NCBI GenBank assembly: GCA_958298945.1
Contig: OY282606.1
Coordinates: forward strand, 76,371,622 to 76,435,621
Origin: Atherix ibis
Taxonomy: Eukaryota > Arthropoda > Insecta > Diptera > Athericidae
Length of the DNA stretch: 64,000 nucleotides
Direction of reading: 5' to 3'
Below are positions 1-11,009 of this stretch, piece by piece. The notes below the pieces were generated by a model, which saw nothing but the letters and a program-made list of their open reading frames with translations, searched no databases and had not been told where the DNA came from. Positions within the stretch are counted from its first letter, which is position 1. Each line of letters opens with the position of its first letter. The position numbers were made by a program, and so were the translations under genes.

Positions 1-115
1 TACTGAAAAATTTGTTCCCTTAAACTTTCTTACACACACTTTACGTACACCGGCACTGAAATATTTTCCGATAAAATTGAACTGTCGACATCGCATTTGT
101 TTACATTTATTGAAA
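1..115 (-). repeat. Divergent copy of the end module of the 12.7-13.6 kb repeat unit
   Basis: On the minus strand this segment matches the end of the repeat unit near 13080-13665. Both carry 'cagtgccggtgta' followed by a 'gtgtgtaagaaagtttaag' stretch, and the upstream 'gacagttcaat' block is shared with substitutions. It has no coding potential. It shows that the 12.7-kb repeat is dispersed. The outer boundary lies outside the window. Confidence 0.6.
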
Positions 116-197
116 GCCGAACTTTTCACTTTTTAACCACGTTTTGGATAAAATAAATCACTAAAAGCCATTTAGGCACAAACTAAATTTTTGTTAT

Positions 198-310
198 TTT
201 GTTTAATAAAAATGAAGATGTCAACTTACCGAAAGAAAGAAATTCCTTCTTCCCGCAGCCACCGTATTTTTTGTTTTTTTTTTGTTTAATAAAAATGAAG
301 CTGTCAACTT
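198..310 (+). repeat. Local direct duplication of about 82 bp
   Basis: The block 'gtttaataaaaatgaag' followed by 'tgtcaactta' occurs near 201 and again near 283. A 'cccgcagccaccgtatt' block follows each copy. This looks like a short tandem duplication at the edge of the mariner fragment that follows. Confidence 0.6.
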
Positions 311-596
311 AATAATCCCGCAGCCACCGTATTCCCCAGATCTGGCCCCCTGTGACTTTTTCTTGTTCCCGAAACAGATTCTTTGATTCATTTTTTGGAA
401 TGGGCAAAAATCGAAGACGAGCCAAAACACGTGCAAGCAAAGCAGCTGTCAAAAATTAAGTGAACATTCAAAATGGCCGAACTTGTCGGCATAAGTGAGA
501 TATATGAGTACCAACATAACGCCACAAAAAATCGAAAATCAAATATACGTAACCCGCGGAAATTCAAAATTCGCGATACTTTTTGAACAGACCTCG
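311..596 (-). mobile_element. Mariner derivative fragment with inverted 5' end
   Basis: The right end is the terminal inverted repeat 'ttttgaacagacctcg' followed by TA. Inside it, a plus-strand transposase piece ([10 protein letters not shown]) is joined to the reverse complement of the same family's 5' end: the untranslated leader and a start reading MNQRIC. The same junction occurs in the larger copy at 1978-3126, so this is a truncated member of one rearranged subfamily. No left terminal repeat is visible. Two short minus-strand reading frames here (221-436, 388-606) are by-products of this structure. Confidence 0.75.
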
Positions 597-598
597 TA

Positions 599-1699
599 AA
601 ATTCAATTTTATATAATATTATTAGTAGATATAGAAGAGTCCACACGTTTTGTGTTCTTTTAGTTATAAAATAATCTACTTTTCCATTAATCAAATCAAT
701 ATTTTAAAAATAATCTAGAAAAATACCAATTAAGTAAAATGAATTTTAATTAAATTTTAGTCATCAATAAATTGTGAGTGGAATTATTCAATACAAAGTC
801 GACATAAATGAAAGAATGGAAAAAGAACACCAGACATTTGGTCAACTGGAGATGGTAAAACTTGGGGAAGAGTGTAATGTTTAATTTGATTTATCATAAG
901 TCCAAATAAAGTCTGATGTAACAAAGTAGGAGCGTAGGAGGAGGAGACATGAGGATTTGCATTAGCCTCAGAGTGGATTGACAAGTATTAACAAATAAGT
1001 TTCTCGTGAGAATTAACAATAAGACGAATTGATTGATTAGCACCTAATTTTCTGATAAGTGTGAAAATTTCGAGTTTCCTATTGAATTTTATGTGTAATA
1101 CCATATGTGATACGATGCCAGTAACGATATATAAATTACATGTGTACATTTAGTTTAAAATACGCTAGAAATATTTTCAAAAAGTATATATTTACATACC
1201 TATTTACCCACATTATTTGTTAATTTTTTTAATGACAGAATTCATTTGAACTGTTTACGGATAAATGGTATATTAACAAATCTTATTTACTTACAGTAAA
1301 CAATTTAATTAAAGTTCAAATTTAGTTATTATCGCCCATTTGGTCAATTTACGATTGTTGAAATGATAAGTTCATCTATGTACGAAAAGAATTATTTATT
1401 TAAAAATTATAAAAATGTTATCGTTAATTAAATAAACCTTCTTAAAATATTAATTATAATTTTTTGTTTTATTATTTTTCCATTTTATAAAATTGTTTAC
1501 AACTAATTTAAGAGTGAATTTGTGTTATTCCGCAAAAAAATGAAATTTAGATAGGCATCCCGCATTAGGCAATTTACCTGCATTATGTATAATTAACAGT
1601 TTAATAAAAATCTAAAAATATATTGTATCATCCAAATATATATGGTAGGTTTTTGCTCTCAAAAAATCAAACTTACTACAAAAACGAGTATTCTATAAA
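599..1699. other. AT-rich intergenic or intronic DNA, no gene seen
   Basis: I see no conserved protein, RNA gene or TE terminus here. A 66-codon minus-strand frame at 784-984 has no recognisable domain. The stretch could be part of the first FNIP intron if the start exon lies upstream of the window. Confidence 0.5.
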
Positions 1700-1977
1700 A
1701 ATTGGATTTCACAAAAATCATCCATAACGATGAAGCGCACATTTTCACATCGACGGCTACGTTAACAAAATAAATTGTTGAATTTGGGCCGCGATAAACC
1801 CTCACGTGATTAACGAAAAATCGATGCATCCTAAAGAAAAGTTACTTTTTGGTGGTGTTTATGGGAGGAAACTGATCTGAGGGTTCCATTATATGAGATA
1901 ATCTCCGCAATACGTCGAAGATGTACTTGAGTGCTGGAAGTTGGATTTGAGCGGATTGGCGAAACCAATTACAAGTA

Positions 1978-3126
1978 CGAGGTCTGTTCGAAAAGTGTCG
2001 CGAATTTTGACTTTCCGCGGGTTACGTATATTCGATTTTCGATTGTTTTTGTGGCGTTATGTTGGTACTCATGTTTCTCACTTATGCCGACAAGCTCGGC
2101 CATTTTAAATGTTCAGTTAATTTTTGACAGCTGCTTTGCTTGCACGTGTTTTGGCTCGTCTTCGATTTTTGCCCATTCCAAAAAAATGGATCAAAGAATC
2201 TGTTTCGTGAACAATAAAAAGTCACAGGGGGCCAGATCAGGGGAATACGTTGGTTGCGGGATTATTATTGTGTGTTCTTTTTTGGCAACGATGCGTGAGC
2301 AAGGGCGTTATCATGGTGCAAAAACAATTTTTGTTCTTCCACAAATCCGGGCGGTTCTAGCGGTTTGCTTCGCGCAACTTGCGCATAACTTGCAGGTAAT
2401 ATTCCTTATTGACCGTTCTACCATGTGGCAAAAACTCATGATGTCTTGGGTCATGCGGCAGCTTCCATTGGGATGATTGAGCTTTTGTTTCCACGTCATA
2501 ACCATAAACCCATGATTCGTCACCAGTTATGATCCTCTGGAGCAAATTTGGGTCGTCGCGGACAGAGCCCAACAGCTCCTTAGCAATGTTAATGCGACGC
2601 TGTTTTTGGTCGATATTGAGCAATTTTGGTACGAATTTCGCGGCGACCCGTCTCACGCCCAAATCATTGGTAAAAATCGAATGGCGCGATCCAATCGATA
2701 TGTTTAAGTGCTCAGCAACTTCTCTAACGGTGATTCGACGATTGGCCAATACTATTTTCTTCACTTCATCAATGTTTTCGTCTGTTGTTGACGTGGTCGG
2801 GAGTCCGGCACGCTTTTCGTCATTCACATCTTCTCGGCCCTGTGATAACATTTTGTACCACCGATAAACGTTGCTTCGGTCCAAGGTAGCTTCACCATAT
2901 GCCACAGTCAACCTTTGGAATGCGTCCGTGCAATTAATTTTGTTTTTCAAACAAAATTTGATACAGTTTCTTTGATCCATTTTTTGGAATGGGCAAAAAT
3001 TCGAAGACGAGCCAAAACATGTGCAAGAAAAGTGAGAGACGTGAGTATCAAAATAACGCCAAAATAAATCGAATATACGTAACCCGCGGAAATTTAAAAT
3101 TCGCGATACTTTTTGAACAGACCTCG
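1978..3126 (-). mobile_element. Mariner-family element with inverted-duplicate 5' ends
   Basis: Termini read 'cgaggtctgttcgaaaag' on the left and 'ctttttgaacagacctcg' on the right, each next to a TA target dinucleotide (1976-1977 and 3127-3128). Both ends carry the same 5' leader and transposase start in opposite orientation (about 1978-2215 and 2888-3126), so the terminal inverted repeats are roughly 230 bp. The true 3' end of the family, visible in the copy at 42429-43268, has been replaced. The element sits inside a DD41D remnant. Confidence 0.85.
2357..2980 (-). pseudogene. Mariner transposase, C-terminally truncated
   Basis: A 207-codon frame starts MDQRNCIKFC and runs through the N-terminal helix-turn-helix region (TVREVAEHLNIS), the LGVRRVAAKFVPKLL linker and the first catalytic Asp in [12 protein letters not shown]. 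It then loses the second and third Asp through a frameshift and the 5'-end inversion. Functional mariner transposases are about 345 residues with a D,D34D triad, so this copy cannot be active. By style of sequence it is closest to the mellifera-type mariners, but I cannot place the subfamily firmly. Confidence 0.8.
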
Positions 3127-3401
3127 TACAGGTCTATTTTGCGCTGATTGGGCGCATCTCAATTCAGACGGCTATAGGCGATCCATGGTATAATTTCTAA
3201 AGACAATCTGGTGCGGTTTCTCCAAAGAAAATGATCGTGAAAAGTTAATGCTAATCATCTAAGAACAACATTCGACAAGAAATTAAGGCCGTTGATCCAC
3301 TTTTATTGGGAAAAGTCATCGAAAATTTTTTTCAATAAAAATTTTCAAATGTTTTTTTTTCAGGTTAAAAAAATAACCAACATATGGTCCAGCCTGTATT
3401 T

Positions 3402-4148
3402 AATCCACATTTGTTAATGTTTAAATATCTTCAAAATTAGTTATTGCAATTTAGTATGAAATTGTTATATTATCATTTAAAAAGGAATACGATCAGAGTT
3501 AAAAAACGAATATTAAGATTAACCAGCAGTATATATTTAGTATAGATATTAAGTTAATATTTTAGGCAATTTAAATGGATGAGTTTTTATTTTAGGACTT
3601 TTTATATGAAAATTATGAATGTGAGTTATTATCATGCGTGGTTATACTAAAAAAGTTGCTGTAATGGAAAGTATTTCTTATTTATACTATTGAGAAAAAA
3701 AATGATTTTCAATATTCTTTTTAATTTTTGAAAATAAACAATAGAAACTATTAGGGGAAATTAGTTTAATATTTCGAACGAATATTTACAATATTAATTA
3801 ACTGATCCTATAAAATTGTCCATCTTAAATTGTAACCGTTTTTATAATGCAACGGTACACAAATTTTTCAAATTTTAAAATTATTACATACTTGCCATTA
3901 CAAAATATGATCTTACATTGGTATCAAAAGTTAGTCATCTTATTCGAATTTGTTTATTTTTTTGTATTTTATTTTTGGAAGAAAAAAAAAATTGCAAACT
4001 TTATCGAAATCCAGCAAAGCATATATACTATTTCATTTTACATGAAAATAAAAGATTCATTCAAAAATTTGTTAAATATGTCATTTTACATGAAAATAAA
4101 ATTATAAACGCTTTAATTAATTTATGTAAATTTTTTATTAATTTTCAG
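3402..4148. other. AT-rich, probably FNIP intron 5' of the first readable exon
   Basis: No conserved coding is visible. Two overlapping AT-rich frames (3847-4163) are low complexity. The segment ends in 'ttattaattttcag', a plausible splice acceptor for the exon that begins at 4149. Confidence 0.5.
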
Positions 4149-4410
4149 CCAATTTCCTTTTGATGAAAATCAAGTGCGAATACTACTTTACCGAGAATGT
4201 GATACTCGTGGTCGTCGATTATTGTTCGATTCCAGTGCGCTAATGAAATACAATATTTCGACTGGTCAAAATGGCACAAGTTCTGCTGTGCCAAAAGTGA
4301 ATACAATTCGAACAAAATCAACTGCCACTGAAACGGGAAATACCGCAACGAACGGCAAAAAATGTCCGAATGGCGGTTTCATTGAAATTTCCGATGGCTA
4401 TGGGTACAAG
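4149..4410 (+). CDS. FNIP: FNIP exon A (first readable exon)
   Basis: The acceptor 'attttcag' precedes one leftover base and then frame QFPFDENQVRILLYRECD, the start of the FNIP_N longin-like region. The exon ends in GYGYK before donor 'gtaaaaag'. In family members this motif is preceded by a few tens of residues encoded by an exon not identified here. Confidence 0.9.
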
Positions 4411-7400
4411 GTAAAAAGTCTAATAAGCTCTTTTCGATGTTTCAATATTACTTATTCACCAATCACAGCACAGCCGACCCAATTCACCGGACGTGGCTAG
4501 CATCGGTGAAATGGTATTTGGAGCATTGGCGATGTCATTTCGGGGTACTGCTCTCAAAGTGCATTGGTTGCAATCTCCTGCACGTGTACTCTGTTCACAA
4601 GTGTTTCTCTCGCCGATACATGCCAGCACGATAAGCAATCGGACGTCGACAACCAACCTATCACTGGGGCAGCCAAGTGATTTGGGCATCACTGATAGCG
4701 CTTCGGTGAGTTCGTTTTCGATGCCATTTTCGGTGTCCGTTAACGAAAACTTGGGTGATAAAAATTTGACAACAAATCCACTTGATGTGCCAGCTGGCAG
4801 TGATTTACAGACAGAAAGCAGCCACATGTATTCAACTTATAGCGGATGCGACTCTGGCTATAGTGGCACAGATGCCTGGACAACATCGAATTCGTCATGT
4901 CAGTATTCAACTCGTAGTAGTTTAGGGTCAGTGTTCGGTGATCAGGAAAGTTTTAGAAAATTCAGCGTCGACTCGTCGTTTTTAGTAAACGATGGTCGCT
5001 CAAGAGTTCATCAAAAAAATATTGATGGAAGTTTTCGACGTCGAATATCTCGAAATCTTTATACTTCGTTCGAAAATCACAATTCGCTGAGTGATTTCAT
5101 TGGATTTGTCGGCGATAACTACCAGACTGCAACAAGTGGCGGCAGCGACAGTTGTGTTCAACGCGGTCGATATCCTGCACATACAGTCGAAACGCGAAGT
5201 AATCCAGAAATGATGAGAAAGCGTGGCGCCAGTGGGGACACTTTTCACAATTCCACAAGTCATACACGTCATCAAGGAAAACGAGCTAAATTAGGTCTCG
5301 CGGTGTGCATCACACTGTCGGAAACATTCGAGAAAGAAATGGAGCTCTTCTGTTCAGAACACATAGCACTCTTGGAATCAATGCTCTGCAGGCTCAGAGC
5401 CTCAGCTGAAAATGCTTACATAAATCATAAAAATTTTTTACAGGTAAATAAATCTCTGCAATATTAGTTTTATTACTCTTGAACGAGAAGTAATTCGATC
5501 TTTTAGTGTTATAATTTTTTTTTTCTTTTCAGATAATGTTCCGAGCTTGGAAAACAACTACAAAGTGGATAAAGGATCTGTTCACAGCTCCACGCATACC
5601 TTGTCCTGTATGGTTGACAATGAACAATGGATCATCACAAAATTCCAAAAATATAGCGGACTCGTTCATGAGTGAACTGTGCTGGTTGCTGACATCTGCT
5701 GATACGAAGGATACCAATTTGTAAGCGATTTTAGTAAAGCCAGAACATATATATATATTTTGGAAACATCAAAATAATCACAAATTCCGATTGGGAATAT
5801 ACTTTTTCCAGTTTTATAAGCACAATGCTGACGGCCGTTCTTACACATCATCTTGGCTGGGTATCCACAGTGGCGGCATTCAATTTGAAGTCGAAATCTC
5901 AAATGGCTGAAGTGGTAAGCGAAACAAATGCGAAACTTAAGGAGATATCACGTCGGCATCCATACAACGCACTTTGGGCACAAATGGGCGATTTATACGG
6001 TGCCATAGGTAATCCAGCGAAAATTTCACGAACAATTATTTATGGTTCAGAGCGTCAAACAGTCAACAAAGTGCTGAATGTTCTTACATATTTCATCCGC
6101 TGCGGTGAAGTACGTCGTGTAATGGGAACAGAAATTTTTAACAAAGAAATTATTAGTAAAATGCTGACTGAAGCCAGTTCAAAAAGTGATAAATCTATAG
6201 AAAAAAAGTCAAAAAGTCCGGGCTTGAGAAGAACGCAAACATCTATGAAAAATTTGAATGAGTCGTCAAATAACACCGAACAAGTAACCCCAAAGGGTGA
6301 TTTTGATTCAGATTTTAACCGTCCTGCTATGAATGATATTCCAAACGTATTGGTATTCCGTGATTCTAGATTTGTCCAACAAGAATTGAGAATAGGCAAT
6401 ATTCTCATGGACACAGGAATTGAAATGAATTCTAAACAAAAACAAGATCTTAAAATATATCAACCGAAAGAGAAAATCCGCGTGATGGTTACATCTCCAG
6501 ACAACATAGAAACACAAATGGGCTCTCAATCATTATCGAATAGTTCTGTCGATATTGTTGACGGTACTGGAGCCATGGAAGCGATTGAAATCGATCCAAA
6601 TACTAAAGTTGAAGAAAAACAAAGCAATAATTTCTTCTGGTCTATAGAACCAGTCAAAGAAGGACTGAGCTGGGATGAAATTGAAAAATTACAAAAAGGC
6701 AATAGAATATCAAACCAGATGTCTGATGAGGAAATGCTTGGTCTAGAGAGATCAATATTGGACAGAGATGAAATTAATTCGACAGCACCCCTCAAAAGAT
6801 GCAGTAGCCTGAGTCTCAGCACAAAGTCAGACAATCAAAGAAGCATGGCTGTGAAAATGTGCGGTGATCATGTGGTAGCAGAGAGCGCTGCAACTAAATG
6901 GAGTGAAGTAAATGGTAACAAGAATAAAAAATCACATACAAGCCTTTCGGATCTCATAACTGCGAACAGTGTTGGTCTAAGTGAACGTTTTATTTGGGGT
7001 GTTGAACGAGTTAAAGAAACGGTAAGCCTTGAAGAAGAGCAACATTTCGAATTAAGCAAGAAAATCATAATGGAAGACAAGCAGCGAATGACATGCTTGG
7101 AGAAGGACAAAGGCGTGGTATTCTTACTTGGTGAAAATGAAGCTCTGGTTAATATTAGGAAAAGCAACGAAGATCTGCCCAAGCTAAATGACGAGGAGAC
7201 CAAAACAAGAAAGCCCCACACCTGCAATCATAAAAAACATTCCGTTGTTAAATTTAATTTCGAGCAATATCCTCAAATAGCGACAAACTATATGAAAAAT
7301 AAGAACATCGATTTAACGAATTATGGCTTTCTGGAGAAATCTTCCAAACTGGATGGACTACTAAACTATGGACCAAGTACAAGTGCATTTCCGGTTGGCT

Positions 7401-10400
7401 TTTCTAAAGGTGGTGAAATTTCAGAAGTGTGCCGATATTGTGCATCTGGAATCGGTACTCGAATTCTTCAAACTCCATCAAACGCCACCGAATTAGAGTT
7501 CACTTCTGATGACAATTATCCACCAGTATCAGTGGCATCTTGTTCTACTATTCCATCGAATTTGGGTACTGGAAAGAATATCAATTTTATGCCGAGAATT
7601 GAAACTATAGTTGAAGAGAATAAAATCAGCACTGCCAGAACTTCTAGTACAGATGACAACATTGATATCGCCTTACCGGCTTTGAGTCTAGAAAAAGAAA
7701 AACCGCCTATTCATTTAATTGAAATTCCAATGCCAGAAACTAAATCAAATAATGGAAAAACAACCGATAGCCAAATTAAGCCCGGCTTCATTCCATCACT
7801 CTTGGTCGGCATTAGTGATCATTATATTCCAGATATGGTATTGCAGGTGACTTGACATCATACAAATCATTATTAATCGGCAAATAATTTTAAAATCAAT
7901 ATATTTTTATTACAAACAGGGTACGTGTGCTTCGCCACAAACTTGGGAAATGAACTTGAAGCAAGATTTAGCGTTAGCTGCACATTGTGCTACATTGATA
8001 CCGGCACCAACAGAAAATGTGGCTGTAGTTGCAGATTTAGATAAGTGGTAAGCTTTTTTTTGTATTATTATATTTAACCCCTTATTAATAATTTACGCAA
8101 ATAATGAACATTTTGTTGCATACTACAGAAAAAATAAGTGAAGAACATATTTACCAGTTGTATAAGCTTAAATCCGCTGTTTTTAGTCAAACAACACGTT
8201 TTTTTTTCATAGAAAGCAAAAATAAATTTATTCAAAGTACTTGCCCTCGCTAGCTACACATTTTTCCCATCTCTCGGTCAATTTGTGGATACTACGCCAA
8301 AAAAAATCCTCTTTCGAGGCAAACTACTCATCAAGCCATTTTCGGACGTCTTCGTAAGAATCGAAGTACTGCTCAGCGAGCGCGTGGCTTATCGACGAAA
8401 ACAGGTGGTAGTCGGAAGTGGCCAGGTCTGGTGAATAAGCGGGGTGGGGTAGCACCTCCCAGTTGAGTGTCTCCAAGTAGTTTCGGACCATTTCTGACGT
8501 GTGCGATGGTGCGTTGTTGTGGAGGAAAATCAGCTTGTCATGTCTTTGTTGATAATCCGTCCTTTTTTTCACGCAGATCACGGTGCAATTTGATCAGTTG
8601 TTGGTGGTAGGGGTGGGCATTGACAGTTTCACCAGGTTTCAACATCTCATAGTAGACAATACCCTGCTGATCCAACCAAACGCAAAGCATCGTCTTCTGT
8701 CCGAAGCGATTTGTTCTTGGGAAAGATGTTGATGGTTGGCCGGGATGAACCCACGATTTCTTGGGTTTAGTATTCTCGAAATATATCCACTTTTCATCGC
8801 CTGTCACAATTCGATGCAGGAACGACTTTGTTTTTTATCTGGCGAGCAAGATTTCGCATGTGTTTTGGCGTCGCTCCATCTGCATATCGTTCAGTTCATG
8901 CGGCACCCATTTTCCGATCTTTTAAATATTCCCCATGGCACACAGACGCATGGAAATGGCTGGTTGAGTAACACCCAATTGCTTCGCGAGCATTTTTTGC
9001 GATTGGGTATCGTCTTCGTCCAAAAGAGCCTGCAAATGATGGTCCTCAACCTTCCTAGGCCGATTTTCAAGCTTCTTGTCCCACAAGTCAAAATTGCCTT
9101 CTTTGAACCGACGAAACCAATATCGGCACGTTGTTTCCGATAAAGCACTGTCACTATAAGCCTCCATAAGCATTCGATGCGATTCGGCAGCCGATTTCTT
9201 CAAATTGAAGCAGAAAAGCAGAGCTTCCCGCATATGCTCTTTTTCTGGCACAAAACTAGACATGATTACCAAAGGAAAAATGTATGTTGTTGTATGAAAT
9301 TGCTGAAAATGTGCACTGATTAATGTTGACAGATGTCAAACTCATAAAAAAAAGTATAGCGTGTGCATGGTAGCTTAATACGCTCATTCACGCCATCTAT
9401 GACCAAACAACGGATTTAAGCTTATACCCCTGGTAGAATTAAATAAAAAAAAAATTAAATTTCTTTTGTACGATGACATTTATTAATTATTTCTATATAT
9501 TTGGACGTGATATAAATTTTCGGTTAGTTCTTCGTTAAAACTGCTTTGTTATACTTTACTAATTGGAGTTGAATCTTAGCTAAATATTCCAAATTTTACA
9601 TATTCTACGGTTCGAGTCATAAATGAAGCTAAAAAATATTTGATATTTGTTATTTTGTTTTTTCATTCTCTCTTTTATTTCCTCTTAAATTTTTTTAAAA
9701 CAGAGTTCAAATTTTTAATCAACTTTTTTATAATGATGTTAAACTGTTATACACGCATGTGTAGGGATATATTCAAAATGTGTATTCAGTGAAAAATACT
9801 GCTTTTAAGAACTCTTAAAAAAAACATAACAATAAATTGTTTTTTTTTCATTGATTTTTTTAACATTCATAATTAATTTGATTGAAATTTAGTAAACATT
9901 TTATAAACATAGTTCCTATTTTTTAAACCTGATTGACTTTAGTTTAATTAAACCTAATTGACTTTAGTTTAATTAAACCTAATTGACTTTAGTTTAATTG
10001 TGTTCTGAAAGCAAAATTAGCGACAACTTCAAATGACTAATTATTTTTAATACTATTACTAGTATTTCCCGGCACGCTTTTCCACACCGAAATAAATAAG
10101 AAAAAAACTTCTTGTCCTGCATTTAGCAAATGACGCTTTGAATTGTAAATCAATAATTTCGATTTTTTGGTTGTGTTATCTCGATTTTCGGTTCCATCTT
10201 CTGAGATATTTGAAGTTTAGTGCATTTTTCGCAATCGTCAAAATTTTTGTTATACGTCATTTATTTGTTGCTATTATTTCAATTTGGCGACACGCTGTGT
10301 TGCCAAACCGTCATTCATCTAACTTTGATGATCGGTGTAATTTTCAATAACGGCATAATGGCTAACTTCTGAGCGCTTCATTTTTGATGGTTCGGTGGAA

Positions 10401-11009
10401 CATCAGATCTTGTTCGCGTTACAATCTGAAGGTACCATCATGTTTTTAAATTTCTAAGATTTCGTATATCGATCGGAATAGATCCCAATTAATCACATTA
10501 TCGGTATAAAAGCACATTAACATGCATTCATTCTTATCTATATAGATTTTGTATTATTTTTATTGTTTATGGTTTAGGGACGTCAAAATTGTGTCATCAC
10601 AAACCCATATTCTGCCACACGGCAGTGGAACAGGTGGACCAGTTGGAATGTCACAGCTTGTATCGACCATGTTGGAAACAGTGCATACCATGTGCAATTC
10701 TGGTATTTCCGCATTCGAGGTAATTCCAATAGGATAAACAACAGAACAATATTTTTCTTATTTAAATTTCAATATTTTGCATTGTTAACATTTTAATTTT
10801 AGTGCTTATCATATTTGGAATCGAAACTACAGGAAATGTACTTGCAATCGGAGGCATTGGCTGCATTTCTTTTAGCAACGGAATTCTGTTCCCTTAGTAC
10901 AGTAACTTCAGCTCTGAATCTATCAGCTAATGATGTTCCGCTACTATTATCCGTTGCATCGATTCATTCACCACAAGTCACGAAAAAGTACGGCGTGAGT
11001 TCCAGATGA
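4149..11009 (+). CDS. FNIP: Folliculin-interacting protein (FNIP), seven readable exons
   Basis: FNIP binds folliculin. The complex acts as a GAP for RagC/D at the lysosome in mTORC1 amino-acid signalling, interacts with AMPK and is an Hsp90 co-chaperone (family knowledge). The seven exons sum to 3937 nt, giving 1311 codons plus stop after one leading base; every junction keeps phase and uses GT-AG. The order matches FNIP_N (VRILLYRECDTRGRRLLFDS; later GALAMSFRGTALKVHWLQSP), FNIP_M (CITLSETFEKEMELFC...AWKTTTKW...CPVWLTMN...LTAVLTHHLGWV...HPYNALWAQMGDLYGAIG) and FNIP_C (DVKIVSSQ...LESKLQEMYLQSEALAAF...NDVPLLLSVASIHSPQV). The poorly conserved Ser/Thr/Glu-rich stretch lies between M and C. The start-codon exon was not found. 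Introns are short (58-91 nt) except the fifth (2530 nt), which holds an antisense mariner. Confidence 0.93.
4469..5443 (+). CDS. FNIP: FNIP exon B, end of FNIP_N and start of FNIP_M
   Basis: I chose the acceptor at 4467-4468 because it keeps phase 0 with the previous exon; the next AG (4472-4473) would shift the frame. The exon reads HSRPNSPDVASIGEMVFGALAMSFRG in short pieces, then a Ser-rich linker, then AVCITLSETFEKEMELFC. It ends FLQ before 'gtaaata'. Confidence 0.9.
5533..5720 (+). CDS. FNIP: FNIP exon C, FNIP_M
   Basis: The acceptor 'cttttcag' leads into IMFRAWKTTTKWIKDLF and PRIPCPVWLTM, conserved FNIP_M blocks. Two bases are left before donor 'gtaagc'. The intron to the next exon is 91 nt. 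Confidence 0.9.
5812..7846 (+). CDS. FNIP: FNIP exon D, end of FNIP_M and the long variable region
   Basis: The exon opens FISTMLTAVLTHHLGWV and continues to HPYNALWAQMGDLYGAIG and TVNKVLNVLTYFIRCGE, the end of FNIP_M. About 560 variable, charged residues follow. In mammals the corresponding region carries AMPK and CK2 phosphorylation sites; I cannot map these here. Donor 'gtgact' after Q is weaker than the others but keeps phase 0. Confidence 0.9.
7920..8047 (+). CDS. FNIP: FNIP exon E, start of FNIP_C
   Basis: The acceptor 'acaaacag' is followed by GTCASPQTWEMNLKQDLALA and AHCATLIPAP, then VVADLDKW. The last codon is split (TG|G) across the 2530-nt intron that carries the mariner at 8154-9433. 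Confidence 0.9.
8154..9433 (-). mobile_element. Mos1-like (mauritiana subfamily) mariner in FNIP intron 5
   Basis: The element is 1280 bp, flanked by TA (8152-8153 and 9434-9435), with terminal repeats 'ccagttgtataagcttaa' and 'ttaagcttatacccctgg'. It runs opposite to FNIP. Length and ends look complete, so the copy has decayed by point changes rather than truncation. Confidence 0.93.
8324..9263 (-). pseudogene. Mos1-like mariner transposase, frameshifted
   Basis: The N-terminal part starts [18 protein letters not shown] at 9263, continues through [20 protein letters not shown] and hits a stop after CAMGNI near 8922. The catalytic core resumes as TGDEKWIYFENTKPKKSW and [20 protein letters not shown], then in another frame FLHNNAPSH, where the second catalytic Asp has become Asn, and YSPDLATSDYHLF. 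Strong similarity to Drosophila Mos1 (345 aa) makes the family call safe. At least two frame breaks and the Asp-to-Asn change exclude activity. Confidence 0.9.
9925..9999 (+). repeat. 25-bp tandem repeat, three units
   Basis: Three consecutive 25-bp units begin at 9925, 9950 and 9975. Each reads 'aaacct' then 'attgactttagtttaatt', with one substitution in the first unit. It lies in the long FNIP intron. Confidence 0.9.
10578..10719 (+). CDS. FNIP: FNIP exon F, FNIP_C
   Basis: After the acceptor 'ggtttag' one base completes the split Trp codon, then DVKIVSSQTHILPHGSGTGG and MSQLVSTMLETVHTMC follow. The exon ends FE before 'gtaatt'. The DVK...SSQ opening is a conserved FNIP_C feature. Confidence 0.9.
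10803..11009 (+). CDS. FNIP: FNIP exon G, terminal exon
   Basis: The exon reads CLSYLESKLQEMYLQSEALA, then LATEFCSLSTVTSALNLSA and PLLLSVASIHSPQV, and stops at TGA 11007-11009 a few residues after the family's usual end. A 'ggc|gtgagt' sequence just before the stop could serve as an alternative donor, but the homology already ends here. Confidence 0.9.
   Translation, partial: CLSYLESKLQEMYLQSEALAAFLLATEFCSLSTVTSALNLSANDVPLLLSVASIHSPQVTKKYGVSSR

Larger units (their letters stand above)
1700..3401 (+). mobile_element. Degraded DD41D (rosa-like) mariner remnant, split by another mariner
   Basis: Plus-strand codons around 1725-1850 give NDEAH, then after a 1-nt shift FHIDGYVNK and IW...NPHVI...MHP. 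This is the block around the first catalytic Asp of DD41D transposases; the well-preserved relative at 59900-61172 has SDEAHFHLGGYVNKQNC at the same place. The far side of the 1978-3126 insertion ends with 'tggtccagcctgta', like the 'tggtccaccctgta' terminus of that relative. The left boundary is not defined and stops and frameshifts abound. Confidence 0.5.

Noticed and set aside
784..984. 66-codon minus-strand frame as a possible gene
   Set aside because: No domain, no splice support, AT-rich surroundings; chance frames of this size are expected.
3847..4163. Overlapping plus frames upstream of FNIP as the missing first exon
   Set aside because: Phe/Lys/Ile-rich low-complexity translation without the basic N-terminal block expected of FNIP, and intron-like composition.
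4469..4473. Alternative acceptor at 4472-4473 for FNIP exon B
   Set aside because: It breaks phase with the preceding exon; the acceptor two bases after 4466 keeps the frame.
9925..9999. CRISPR-like direct repeats
   Set aside because: Units are contiguous without spacers, in an insect intron; this is a plain tandem repeat.
10138..10350. 70-codon frame in FNIP intron 5 as an extra exon
   Set aside because: FNIP_C reads directly from exon E to exon F through a split Trp codon, so no exon is missing here.
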